Of a DNA stretch of 46,733 bases, positions 26,736-34,672 are shown piece after piece. This stretch comes from Thermoflexus hugenholtzii JAD2 (GTDB lineage: Bacteria > Chloroflexota > Chloroflexia > Chloroflexales > Roseiflexaceae): positions 1 to 46,733 of the forward strand of contig CAMCVW010000025.1 of the NCBI GenBank assembly GCA_945881915.1, in the 5' to 3' direction. The notes under the pieces were generated by a model. It searched no databases, had not been told where the DNA came from, and was given only the letters and a program-made list of their open reading frames with translations. How positions within the stretch are numbered: position 1 is the first letter of the stretch; each line of letters starts with the position of its first letter. The translations under genes and the position numbers were made by a program.

Positions 26736-27830
26736 ATGACCACAGCACGTCCGGTCTACCCCTTCAGTGCCATTGTCAGTCAAGATCGACTGAAACGTGC
26801 ACTCATTTTGAATGCAATCAATGCCCGCATCGGTGGCGTGTTGATTCGCGGTGAAAAAGGTACGGCCAAATCGACGGCGGTACGTGGCCTGGCGCGGATT
26901 TTACCGCACATCAGGGTCGTTGCCGACTGTCCCTATGGGTGTCCGCCCGATCAGCCATCGGCGATGTGCCCTTCCTGCCGTGCCCGCTACGAGACCAACC
27001 CCGATTTGCCGGTCGCCGAACGCGCCACGCGTCTGGTCGACTTGCCGGTGGCTGCCTCCGAAGACCGCGTGGTCGGCTCCCTCGACCTCGAACATGCTCT
27101 GACCGAGGGGCATCGTCGCTACGAGCCCGGTTTGTTGGCCCAGGCCAACCGCGGGTTGTTGTACGTCGACGAAATCAACCTCCTCGATGACCATCTGGTT
27201 GATATTCTGCTGGATGCCGCAGCCATGGGCATCAATACCGTCGAACGCGAAGGTATCAGCGTCACGCACCCTGCCCGATTCATCCTGGTCGGTACCATGA
27301 ACCCCGAAGAAGGTGAATTACGTCCGCAACTGCTCGACCGATTTGGTCTGGTGGTCGAAATCGGCGGTATCCACGACGTCGAAGGCCGTGTCGAAGTCAT
27401 TTCGCGCCGGATGCGCTACGACGGCGACCCCGACGGCTTTTCGAAAGAATGGTTGCCCACCGAACAAGAACTGGCCGAACGTATCGTTCGTGCCCGTGCC
27501 TTGTTGCCGATGGTCCAAATAACCCGACGTGACATGGCTGCAGTCGCCACACTCTCGCTGGAACTGGGCGTAGACGGTCACCGTGCCGACTTGGCCATCC
27601 TCGAGACAGCGCGTACCCACGCCGCCTGGGCAGGTCGCACCACTTTGGCCGCCGAAGACATTCGGGTCGCTGCCGAACTGGCCCTGCCGCACCGTATGCG
27701 CCGGCAGCCCTTCACCGAGGTCAAACTCGATGAAGCGCGGGTGGGCGACATCCTTGACCGGGTGCAAGCAGCCGAAGGTGATGAGTCAGCCCAAGCCTCT
27801 GCGGATGGCGTAAAAAAAAAGACCCTCTAA
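26736..27830 (+). CDS. chlD: ChlI/BchI-like AAA+ chelatase subunit (0-frame product of chlD-type gene)
   Basis: 364 residues in the zero frame: the AAA+ motor of magnesium/cobalt chelatases. Walker A is GEKGTAKST (39-47), followed by a four-Cys cluster (Cys65, 69, 78, 81), typical of the fused forms and perhaps zinc- or iron-binding. Walker B is [10 protein letters not shown], with [19 protein letters not shown] as sensor and arginine-finger block. The frame ends at a TAA three codons after an A9 run. In the -1 frame the acidic linker and von Willebrand domain continue, so this short form may be a stand-alone small subunit. It would help insert a metal into a porphyrin or corrin ring, driven by ATP. 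AAAGAGA precedes the ATG at 26736. Confidence 0.85.
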   Translation: MTTARPVYPFSAIVSQDRLKRALILNAINARIGGVLIRGEKGTAKSTAVRGLARILPHIRVVADCPYGCPPDQPSAMCPSCRARYETNPDLPVAERATRLVDLPVAASEDRVVGSLDLEHALTEGHRRYEPGLLAQANRGLLYVDEINLLDDHLVDILLDAAAMGINTVEREGISVTHPARFILVGTMNPEEGELRPQLLDRFGLVVEIGGIHDVEGRVEVISRRMRYDGDPDGFSKEWLPTEQELAERIVRARALLPMVQITRRDMAAVATLSLELGVDGHRADLAILETARTHAAWAGRTTLAAEDIRVAAELALPHRMRRQPFTEVKLDEARVGDILDRVQAAEGDESAQASADGVKKKTL

Positions 27831-27863
27831 ACACGAGTGACGACGGCGAGTCCAGTGAGGGTC
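27810..27863 (+). promoter_or_regulatory. -1 frameshift site: A9 slippery run with downstream stem
   Basis: A9 at 27812-27820 followed by G contains, in the zero-frame register, the classic slippery heptamer A AAA AAG (27815-27821). The zero-frame stop is at 27828-27830. GACCCTC (27821-27827) can pair perfectly with GAGGGTC (27857-27863), giving a 7-bp stem. The stem starts right at the heptamer, closer than the usual 5-8 bases. The A9 run could equally promote slippage by RNA polymerase. Confidence 0.65.
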
Positions 27864-28813
27864 AGGAAGAAAGCGAAGGCGGTGCCGGAGCGAATGCCAG
27901 CGCAGGAGCAACGGACCAAGGTTCGCAATCAAACAACGAACAAGGCGGCGGTGACAAAGCGTTCAAGGCTGGCGAGATGTTCAAGCCCAAGCGGCTCGAA
28001 GGTCAACGTGATCGCCAAGAACGCAAATCACCGGGGCGACGCAGCAAGACTCGTACCACGCGCAAGCAAGGACGGTATGTCAGCAGTCGCGCAGTCCACC
28101 GCGTCACCGATTTGGCATTCGATGCAACGCTCCGGTATTCAGCTCATTTGCAACCGAAGCGCCGTGCCGATGCCTTGGCCGAAGGGAAACCCGTCCGGGC
28201 AGTGATGCTCAGACGAAGTGACCTGCGCCAAAAAGTCCGTGTCCGCAAAACCCGCAACGCAGTCGTGTTTGTCGTGGACGCGAGTTGGTCGATGGCTGCC
28301 GATGAGCGCATGCGGGCTACCAAGAACGCCGTCCTATCACTGCTGCGCGATGCATACCAGCGCCGTGACCGGGTGGGCCTTGTTTCGTTCCAGCGTGACT
28401 ATGCAACCCTGTTGTTGCCATTAACGAGTAGTGTCGAACTGGCCCAAAAGATGTTGCAGACGATGCCCACCGGCGGCAGAACGCCGCTGTCTCGTGGGTT
28501 GATGATGGGCTACGAGGTGCTCAAACGAGCACGCCGGCAAGACGACGAAGTGGTACCCCTGATGGTCTTGTTGACCGACGGCCAAGCCAATGTTGCCATG
28601 ACGGATCTACCACCGCAGTCCGAGAGTTACTCGATTGCAGACTTCATCGCCAGCGAAGAAATTCGCTCGGTCGTGATTGACACCGAACACCCGGTGTTCG
28701 AACGTGGGTTGGCCAAACAGTTGGCCCACCACTTAAAAGGAAACTACTACCGGCTTGATGATCTGCGCGAGGGTGGCCTCGTTGATTTGGTCCGGTCGGA
28801 ACTGAACCGCTAA
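27815..28813 (+). CDS. chlD: Acidic linker and von Willebrand (vWA) domain of ChlD-type chelatase (-1 frame)
   Basis: Reading on in the -1 frame from the A9 run gives an uninterrupted Glu/Ser/Gly/Gln-rich linker, then [12 protein letters not shown] and a vWA domain. The latter has the complete metal-ion site: DASWS (Asp515 of the fused product), the Thr in GGRTPLSRG and the Asp in LLTDGQAN. Joined to the AAA+ part, the protein is 692 residues, the usual length of single-chain ChlD/cobaltochelatase subunits. No start codon with a ribosome site opens this frame near 27820, and the first ATG (27977) would drop the linker, so frameshifting is the natural way to make it. The S1 gene follows 46 bases after the stop. 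Confidence 0.82.
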   Translation, partial: KKDPLNTSDDGESSEGQEESEGGAGANASAGATDQGSQSNNEQGGGDKAFKAGEMFKPKRLEGQRDRQERKSPGRRSKTRTTRKQGRYVSSRAVHRVTDLAFDATLRYSAHLQPKRRADALAEGKPVRAVMLRRSDLRQKVRVRKTRNAVVFVVDASWSMAADERMRATKNAVLSLLRDAYQRRDRVGLVSFQRDYATLLLPLTSSVELAQKMLQTMPTGGRTPLSRGLMMGYEVLKRARRQDDEVVPLMVLLTDGQANVAMTDLPPQSESYSIADFIASEEIRSVVIDTEHPVFERGLAKQLAHHLKGNYYRLDDLREGGLVDLVRSELNR

Positions 28814-28859
28814 TGTTGGTTCCATATTGTAGTGCAGCATTCTAGGAGGATTACCTAAT

Positions 28860-30170
28860 ATGACCGAAGAGACACAGAATCCCACCCCAACCAGCGCCGA
28901 GACCCCAGTGGTCAGCGCCGAGACCCCCGTAGCCAGCGCCGAGACCCCCGTAGCCAGCGCCGAGACCCCCGTAGCCAGCGCCGAGACCCCAGTGGTCAGC
29001 GCCGAGACCCCCGTAGCCAGCGCCGAGACCCCAGTAGTCAGCGCCGAGACCCCCGTAGTCAGTGCCGAGACCCCAGTAGTCAGTGCCGAAAAAACCGAAG
29101 TCAGCACGGATGTCGCCGAAAAGCGAGCCAAAAAAGGTATGCAAGAGTTGGTTGCTGGCCAAATTCTGCAAGGCAAGGTCAAGTCCATCACCCCATACGG
29201 TGCCTTCATCAGCATCGGCGTGGGTCGTGACGGCTTGGTCCACATCTCTGAACTTGCTGATGCCCGCGTCGAAAAGGTCGAAGACGTCGTCGTCGTCGGT
29301 CAAGATGTCACCGTCAAGGTGCTCGAAGTCGACCAGTCCAAGAACCGCATCAGCTTGACGATGCGCACCCAAGAGCGCCCAGCCCGCACCGAGCGCCGCC
29401 GTCGCCCAGAGGTCAACTCCGATGCAATCAACGCCCTCAAGGCGGGTGATTCCATCGAAGGTGTCGTCAAAAGCACGACTGCCATCGGCGCATTCGTCGA
29501 CATCGGCGTGGGCAAAGACGGCCTGGTACATATCTCCGAACTGGCCGACACCCGTGTCGCCAAAGTCGAAGACGCAGTCACCATCGGCCAATCATATACC
29601 TTCAAGATCATCGAAATCGACCCAGGCCAGGGTCGTATCAGCCTGAGCCTGCGCCGTGCCAGCACCGATCCCAAGTTGGATGCCATCAGCCAGGGTCAGA
29701 TTTTGCAGGGCAAAGTCAGCGGACATTCACCGTTCGGCGTCTTCGTCAACATCGGTGTCGGACGCGACGGCTTGGTCCACAGCAGCGAAATCCCCGGCGG
29801 CAAAAAGCCCGATATCGGCACCGAGCTCCAGGTGCGTGTCCTCAATGTAGACACGGCAAACAACCGCATCAGCTTGAGCGCCTACCTCGAAGACCGCCCA
29901 GCCAGCGACCGACCAGACCGTGCTGCCCGTCAGCCACGGGAAGATCGTCCTGCCGGCGAGCGCCGTCCAAAGCGCGACGACAACCGCAAGCCCGAAACCT
30001 ACACATCGGCTTCGAATGCCGAAGCCGGCTTCGAAGGCGATGCAACGTTGGCTGATTTGGCTGCCCGCTTTGGCGCCGAAACCCGCGAGAAGTCCGGTCG
30101 TCCGGGTGCATCACGTGGCGCCCACACACTCCCGAGCGACGTCATCAAGCGCACACTCAACGTCGAATAA
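28860..30170 (+). CDS. Triple S1-domain RNA-binding protein (ribosomal protein S1-like) with repeat N-terminus
   Basis: A 436-residue protein with three S1 OB-fold domains at about 101-171, 194-263 and 278-342, each with the F/V-x-x-I-G-V-G-x-DGLVH core. It should bind single-stranded RNA and may be this lineage's S1-type translation factor, though bacterial S1 usually has four to six domains. Residues 12-81 are ten units of SAETPV(V/A), the last degenerate, encoded by a 21-bp tandem repeat. The C-terminal about 90 residues are Arg/Asp/Pro-rich, as in the partial gene at position 1. A strong GGAGG precedes the ATG. Confidence 0.88.
   Translation: MTEETQNPTPTSAETPVVSAETPVASAETPVASAETPVASAETPVVSAETPVASAETPVVSAETPVVSAETPVVSAEKTEVSTDVAEKRAKKGMQELVAGQILQGKVKSITPYGAFISIGVGRDGLVHISELADARVEKVEDVVVVGQDVTVKVLEVDQSKNRISLTMRTQERPARTERRRRPEVNSDAINALKAGDSIEGVVKSTTAIGAFVDIGVGKDGLVHISELADTRVAKVEDAVTIGQSYTFKIIEIDPGQGRISLSLRRASTDPKLDAISQGQILQGKVSGHSPFGVFVNIGVGRDGLVHSSEIPGGKKPDIGTELQVRVLNVDTANNRISLSAYLEDRPASDRPDRAARQPREDRPAGERRPKRDDNRKPETYTSASNAEAGFEGDATLADLAARFGAETREKSGRPGASRGAHTLPSDVIKRTLNVE
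28893..29102 (+). repeat. 21-bp in-frame tandem repeat (coding minisatellite)
   Basis: Nine near-identical copies of a 21-bp unit beginning AGCGCCGAGACCCC (28893-29081), then a degenerate tenth. The copies differ only at a few bases in the last two codons, so copy number has probably changed recently by slippage. Each unit adds SAETPVV or SAETPVA. Confidence 0.92.
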
Positions 30171-30250
30171 TGCTCCTCCCCCAGCCGGTACTGCGGTATC
30201 TGCTGGGGGATTGCACGTCGATGACAAGAAGCCCGTGTCAGAACGATTAT

Positions 30251-30280
30251 TTGACACACCCACAAGCCAACCGGTATAAT
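30251..30280 (+). promoter_or_regulatory. Strong sigma-70-type promoter of the rpmH operon
   Basis: Perfect TTGACA (30251-30256) and TATAAT (30275-30280) with an 18-base spacer, giving a predicted start near 30287, about 75 bases upstream of rpmH. Confidence 0.85.
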
Positions 30281-30360
30281 GACATATTGTGTCCACCGTG
30301 TTGCGACCAACACAACGTATCATCATGTGGCCAGATTCTGGCTATTGAAGGGGTTGGATA

Positions 30361-30534
30361 ATGCCCAAACGTACATGGCAACCAAAGCGTATTCCACGCC
30401 GTCGTAAGCACGGCTTCTTGGAGCGGATGAAAACCAAAGACGGTCGTGCCGTATTGAAGCGTCGCCGGTTGTCCGGACGCTGGCGCTTGACGGTGAGCGA
30501 CGAGCGGCGAGCAGTACAGCGGACGAGCCGCTAG
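30361..30534 (+). CDS. rpmH: 50S ribosomal protein L34
   Basis: A 57-residue, very basic protein that opens [19 protein letters not shown] and continues with the conserved [14 protein letters not shown] core of L34. It is longer than the usual 44-46 residues because of an extra C-terminal tail of about 12 residues. It binds 23S rRNA in the large subunit. It heads the conserved rpmH-rnpA-yidC-khpB order behind a consensus promoter. No dnaA lies upstream, unlike the classic origin-proximal layout. Confidence 0.95.
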   Translation: MPKRTWQPKRIPRRRKHGFLERMKTKDGRAVLKRRRLSGRWRLTVSDERRAVQRTSR

Positions 30535-30559
30535 TATCGTAGAGAGAGCGGGCTGAACG

Positions 30560-30922
30560 ATGAAACGGCAGTATCGCTTGCGTCGACCAGCGCACTTCCA
30601 ACGGGTGCGCTCCCATGGCAACCTCCATGAAGACGCAAGACTGTCTATCAGCGTGGCGCCCGCTCGTCAACGTACCACCCGGTGCGGCATTGTGGTCGCT
30701 CGCCGTCATGGTGGAGCGGTCACTCGTAACCGCATCAAACGCCGAGTTCGTGAAGCAATCCGCCTCCAGTATCAATATATCCGTGGGAATGTGGACATTG
30801 TCTTTATTGCACGCTCACGTTCCCTCTTGCTTACCCCATTCCCCAAACTCCTCGAACTCATTGCTACTCTTCTGCGGCGCGCTGGCGTCTATATCACGCC
30901 GGAAGTCGCGTCCACGCAATAA
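30560..30922 (+). CDS. rnpA: Ribonuclease P protein component
   Basis: A 120-residue basic protein that assists the RNase P RNA in maturing tRNA 5' ends. The RNR signature is clear (AVTRNRIKRRVRE), preceded by GIVVARRHGG and an N-terminal RLRRPAHFQRV. The length is normal. It begins 25 bases after rpmH and ends 11 bases before yidC; no yidD gene is present between them, although many genomes have one. Confidence 0.94.
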   Translation: MKRQYRLRRPAHFQRVRSHGNLHEDARLSISVAPARQRTTRCGIVVARRHGGAVTRNRIKRRVREAIRLQYQYIRGNVDIVFIARSRSLLLTPFPKLLELIATLLRRAGVYITPEVASTQ

Positions 30923-30933
30923 AGGTGATTCCC

Positions 30934-31839
30934 ATGGCGCTATGGACCTCGCTGGTGTCGTTCCTCGAAACCGTTTTATTGACGTTCTATAGCTGGACCG
31001 GCAACGGTGGTGTGGCTGTCATTATTTTCACCATCATCGCACGTGTCATTTTGCTGCCGCTGACGATACGCCAGATACAATCGAGCCGCAAAATCCAGGC
31101 ACTCCAGCCTGCAATCCAAGAGCTCCAACGCAAGCACGGCAAAGACGCGCAGCGCCTCCAACAAGAGACGATGGCGCTCTACAAAGAAAACAAGGCCAAT
31201 CCGGTATCGGGTTGTTTGCCGATGGTCTTTCAGTTGCCGCTTTTCTTGGGAATCTACCAAGCGGTGTTCCATCTGACCAGCGTTGCACCTGCCGAATACG
31301 CAGCCGCCAAAATGCTGACTGTTCTCCAAACCGCCGGCAACATGGGCACTGCGATTGTGGCGAGCACGCTCGACCAGCCGCCACTGTCCGGCGGTTTTCT
31401 GTGGTTGATCGACCTGGGCAAAACTGACCCCTACTACATTTTGCCAGTGCTGTCCGTGATATTCCAATTGATCGTACAGTTGATGTCTACCCCACGCGTG
31501 CAGGATCCGCAGCAAAAGGCAATGACGCAGACCTTGTTGTTCATGCCCTTGATATTCGGGTACATCGGCTTTACGTTCCCATCCGGTGCAGTCCTGTACT
31601 GGGTCGTCGGCAGCATTTTGTCGATGATCCAACAATATGTCGTCGGCGGTTGGGGATCGCTCGCAAATTACCTCAAGTTTCTGCCCACCGACGCAGGCTT
31701 CTTCCCACCACCCGAGGTTGTCGGTGTCAGCAAGCACGAAATCGAAGCAAGCCAAGCGCAGAGCAAAACCGCTGTCGACTTCTGGGACGTCCTCAAACCC
31801 TTGAACGATCCCGACCATCAGCCGAAAACGACCAAGTAG
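30934..31839 (+). CDS. yidC: Membrane protein insertase YidC (short, monoderm type)
   Basis: A 301-residue YidC/Oxa1/Alb3 insertase without the large periplasmic domain of Gram-negative forms. The first segment (VAVIIFTIIARVILLPLTI) carries the Arg expected in the hydrophilic groove. A charged cytoplasmic hairpin (about 47-85, IQALQPAIQELQRKHG) and NPVSGCLPMVFQLPLFLGIYQAV follow, then three further membrane spans. It inserts small membrane proteins, alone or with SecYEG. AAGGTG precedes the ATG at 30934; an in-frame GTG at 30925 is less likely. Confidence 0.94.
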   Translation: MALWTSLVSFLETVLLTFYSWTGNGGVAVIIFTIIARVILLPLTIRQIQSSRKIQALQPAIQELQRKHGKDAQRLQQETMALYKENKANPVSGCLPMVFQLPLFLGIYQAVFHLTSVAPAEYAAAKMLTVLQTAGNMGTAIVASTLDQPPLSGGFLWLIDLGKTDPYYILPVLSVIFQLIVQLMSTPRVQDPQQKAMTQTLLFMPLIFGYIGFTFPSGAVLYWVVGSILSMIQQYVVGGWGSLANYLKFLPTDAGFFPPPEVVGVSKHEIEASQAQSKTAVDFWDVLKPLNDPDHQPKTTK

Positions 31840-31868
31840 CCATTCGTCTTTGTTCCGAGGAGACGCAT

Positions 31869-32555
31869 ATGTCGAAGCAGAAGCCCTCGATCGAAATAAG
31901 CGCACGCACCGTCGCCGATGCCGTCGACCTCGCGCTTGCCCAATTGGGTCGCGACCGCGACGAAGTCGCCATCGAAATTCTGATTAGCGGCAATGACGAA
32001 GAAGAAGCCCTCGTGCGCGTGAGTGTCGTCGATGACGAGCCCAGCGAGCCAGTCAGCCATGAAGACCGTGCCAAAACTGCACGTCATGTCCTCGAACAAC
32101 TGCTCGAACACATGGGTATCGATGGCTTTGTTTCGGCGGTCAAAACGACTGCACCAGCCCAAGACGGTGGCGTCGAAGAGACAGTTACCCTGCACGTTGA
32201 AGGTGCCGACGAAGAAGCGATGGGATTGATGATTGGCCGCCGTGGCGATACGCTACGCTCAATACAGTTCATGGTCAACCTCTTGTCTGGGCGGAGCAAT
32301 CGCAAGTGGCCGCAGATTGTCGTCGATGTCGGGAATTACCGCCAGCGCCGCCAAGAAATGCTCGAGAGCATGGCACGTCGCATGGCAGAACGTGTACGCC
32401 AGAGTGGAGAACTCCATCGCTTTGAACCGATGTCGGGTGCCGATCGCCGCTACATCCACCTCGCCCTCCGTGACGATCCTACTGTTTTCACCGAGAGTGA
32501 AGGCGAAGGCGAATCCCGCAAAATAGTCATATTCCCGGCAAAAGCAGATAGCTAA
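31869..32555 (+). CDS. khpB: RNA-binding protein KhpB/Jag (SpoIIIJ-associated)
   Basis: A 228-residue protein with the three expected modules: a Jag-N domain (about 1-45), a KH domain with the GxxG loop IGRRGDTL, and a C-terminal R3H domain (R-x-x-x-x-H, FEPMSGADRRYIHLAL). It binds RNA and is known elsewhere to act with KhpA in cell elongation and division. GAGGAG precedes the ATG. It is the usual partner gene of yidC and ends the operon at a strong terminator. Confidence 0.92.
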   Translation: MSKQKPSIEISARTVADAVDLALAQLGRDRDEVAIEILISGNDEEEALVRVSVVDDEPSEPVSHEDRAKTARHVLEQLLEHMGIDGFVSAVKTTAPAQDGGVEETVTLHVEGADEEAMGLMIGRRGDTLRSIQFMVNLLSGRSNRKWPQIVVDVGNYRQRRQEMLESMARRMAERVRQSGELHRFEPMSGADRRYIHLALRDDPTVFTESEGEGESRKIVIFPAKADS

Positions 32556-32577
32556 CAAGACCCCCGATACGGCGCGG

Positions 32578-32617
32578 CGCGGTCAGGAGCACGAGCGACT
32601 GACCGCGTTGCTTTTTT
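32578..32617 (+). terminator. Rho-independent terminator of the rpmH-khpB operon
   Basis: CGCGGTCAG (32578-32586) pairs with CTGACCGCG (32599-32607); TTGC and six T follow. The ribosome site of the next gene lies directly after the T run. Confidence 0.85.
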
Positions 32618-32628
32618 AGGTGAACACC

Positions 32629-33465
32629 ATGAACCCCGATTATCTCATGCTCGGCCACATCACCAGTGATTTGCTGCCGGATGGCTCTACCATCCCCGGC
32701 GGTACATCACTCTACGCCGCCCGGACGGCACAACGGCTTGGCCGTCACCCCGGCATCGTGTCGGCACAGGCGACATTGCCCGCCGACTGGCCAAGCACGG
32801 TACCCGTTGCCACGGTCAGCCACAGCACTGCACCCATATTCGAGAATCGCTATACACCCAATGGCCGTATCCAGTTTTTGCATGGCGACGCGTTGCCATT
32901 GGTAGCCACAGACATCCCCACTGCCTGGCGTACTCCGGCGATTGTCCACTTCGGACCGATTTTGGCCGAGACACCACTGACATTGGTTGATGCATTCCCC
33001 GAGGCACTCATCGGGATGACCCCGCAAGGAATGATGAGACGTTGGCAAAAACCATTCCCGAGCCTGATCGAGTACATCCCCTTCGATCCCGCACCCGAAC
33101 TGCTGAAAAAAGTAGACATCCTGGTGATGAGCATCGAAGACGTCCATGGTGACCGCTCGGTGGCCGAACGCTACGCACAACACTGTGGGATCGTTGCCTT
33201 GACGTACGGTGCAAAGGGTGCAGATATCTTCATCGACGGCTCCCCCATCCACATCCCGGCCTACCCAGCCAACGAAGTCGACCCGACAGGCGCTGGTGAT
33301 GTCTTTGCGGCAGCGTTGCTGGTCCGCTACCAAGAGACCCGCGATGCCGTCGTAGCGGCATATTTTGCTGCGGTCGTCGCCGCAGCCAGCGTCGAAGGAT
33401 TAGGCATCAGCGCAATCCCTGACCGGCTTACCATCGAATCACGCGTGCAACAACACCGCAGCTGA
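32629..33465 (+). CDS. PfkB-family carbohydrate kinase
   Basis: A 278-residue member of the ribokinase/PfkB superfamily. The N-terminal region has LGHITSDLL and the GG pair in IPGGTSLYAA; the C-terminal signature EVDPTGAGDVFAAALL carries the anion-hole GAGD with the catalytic Asp. It is somewhat shorter than ribokinase (about 300) and has a divergent middle, so sugar or nucleoside substrate is open. AGGTGA precedes the ATG at 32629, which I prefer over GTG at 32620. It may be expressed by read-through of the operon terminator. Confidence 0.85.
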   Translation: MNPDYLMLGHITSDLLPDGSTIPGGTSLYAARTAQRLGRHPGIVSAQATLPADWPSTVPVATVSHSTAPIFENRYTPNGRIQFLHGDALPLVATDIPTAWRTPAIVHFGPILAETPLTLVDAFPEALIGMTPQGMMRRWQKPFPSLIEYIPFDPAPELLKKVDILVMSIEDVHGDRSVAERYAQHCGIVALTYGAKGADIFIDGSPIHIPAYPANEVDPTGAGDVFAAALLVRYQETRDAVVAAYFAAVVAAASVEGLGISAIPDRLTIESRVQQHRS

Positions 33466-33517
33466 CGACGTACCACGGAAGCGCGCGGTCATTGCGCTGG
33501 AGCGAGGCAGAATCTCT

Positions 33518-33997
33518 ATGGGAACAGAACGCAAATCACTCTCGGGCAAGACGATGGCCGATAATCGGAACGCCTTCCACGAATACTTCATCGAACAACG
33601 CTTCACCGCAGGTGTGGCGCTGACGGGCACCGAAGTCAAATCCATTCGGGCCGGCAAATGCCAACTGCGCGGCTCATATGCTCGTATCGAAGGGGGCGAA
33701 GCATGGCTATTCGATGCGCACATATCACCCTATACCCAATCCGGGGTGGTCTTTAATCACGAGCCGACGCGCAAGCGCAAACTGCTGCTGAAACGGCGCG
33801 AAATCCACGAAATCTACCAGCTCATCACCCGGCGCGGCTATACCTTTGTGCCACTGCGCATATTCTTCGACAATCAATATGTCAAAGTCGAAGTGGGCGT
33901 CGCTAAGGGCAAAAAGCAACACGACAAGCGTGAAGCAATCGCCGAGCGCGACGTGAAGCGCGACATCGACCGCCAGATGAAGTTCAGCAATCGTTGA
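33518..33997 (+). CDS. smpB: SsrA-binding protein SmpB
   Basis: A 159-residue protein that brings tmRNA to stalled ribosomes for trans-translation. Clear hallmarks: GVALTGTEVKSIRAGKCQLRGSY, the HISPY segment, and the C-terminal KKQHDKRE and DVKRDIDRQ tail that reaches into the mRNA channel. The start could be 33518 or the internal ATG at 33554 (MADNRN); the first is used, but no strong ribosome site is seen. I find no ssrA gene beside it in this window. Confidence 0.95.
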   Translation: MGTERKSLSGKTMADNRNAFHEYFIEQRFTAGVALTGTEVKSIRAGKCQLRGSYARIEGGEAWLFDAHISPYTQSGVVFNHEPTRKRKLLLKRREIHEIYQLITRRGYTFVPLRIFFDNQYVKVEVGVAKGKKQHDKREAIAERDVKRDIDRQMKFSNR

Positions 33998-34021
33998 GCT
34001 CCGCTTGTAACGCACCAGATG

Positions 34022-34062
34022 ACTCCGCTGATATGACCACAAGCATAGCAGCGGAGTTTTTT
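34022..34062 (+). terminator. Rho-independent terminator after smpB
   Basis: ACTCCGCTG (34022-34030) pairs with CAGCGGAGT (34049-34057), with an 18-base loop and T6. Confidence 0.8.
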
Positions 34063-34100
34063 CGACACGCATAACCGCGTGCTGTGAAGTGAGCTCTCGG

Positions 34101-34607
34101 ATGATATTCCACCATGACCCCGACCCACGCCTCATCACCGTACGCCGCGGCGGGTCGCTGACCGACGAACATCACCGTCTGCTTGCACAGTGGGCAGCGA
34201 CCTGTGCAGCACACGTGCTTTATCACTTCAGCCTTGCGCAACCCAACGACGATCGCCCGCGCCAGGCTATTGATGCAGCAATGGACTGGGCGCTTGGTGG
34301 TGCGCGTGGCGTGATGGAGGTACGCGCACTGGGAGGGCATGCGATGGCTTCGGCTCGGTTGCTCCGTGGCGCTCCACGCGCGGCGGCTTTTGCTGCAGGG
34401 CAAGCGGCGTGCGTTGCGCACGTCGCGGCCCACGACCTTGGGGCCGCAGCATATGCGATTCGCGCAGTACAGCAGGCGGCGGGTATCGCAGCCGGCCGTA
34501 CCGAATGTGCCTGGCAGCGGGCACAGCTCGCTGATGCCGTGCGTGCATTGGTACTATGGGAGAAAGTGCGGCGGAACAGCGTCTGCTGGTCTGTGTTTGT
34601 GGAATGA
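34101..34607 (+). CDS. Imm5-like putative immunity protein
   Basis: A 168-residue all-alpha, Ala-rich protein. Segments LTDEHHRLLAQWAATCAAHVL, RPRQAIDAAMDWALGGARGVMEVRALG and AHVAAHDLGAAAYAIRAV match the pattern I know from proteins annotated as putative immunity protein (Imm5-like), sometimes mislabelled as exonuclease SbcC. Such proteins were proposed to protect against polymorphic toxins, but no toxin gene is next to it here. The start is uncertain: GTG at 34089 or ATG at 34101, neither with a good ribosome site. It is a single-gene unit between two terminators. Confidence 0.65.
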   Translation: MIFHHDPDPRLITVRRGGSLTDEHHRLLAQWAATCAAHVLYHFSLAQPNDDRPRQAIDAAMDWALGGARGVMEVRALGGHAMASARLLRGAPRAAAFAAGQAACVAHVAAHDLGAAAYAIRAVQQAAGIAAGRTECAWQRAQLADAVRALVLWEKVRRNSVCWSVFVE

Positions 34608-34672
34608 TGCACTCTGCCGTGCGGTGCACGGGCCTGACGTAGAATAGCGGTACTCAGACAACGAGGTATGCA

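Noticed and set aside
27837-28205. Separate 122-residue ORF after the chelatase AAA+ part
   Set aside because: It is in the wrong frame; the -1 frame gives the conserved acidic linker and leads straight into the vWA domain.
27810-28813. Reading the chelatase as a simple pseudogene
   Set aside because: Both halves keep all catalytic motifs, the linker is intact, and the break lies exactly on a slippery A9 run; a sequencing error remains possible but decay is unlikely.
28893-29102. CRISPR array
   Set aside because: The 21-bp units are contiguous, in frame, and have no spacers.
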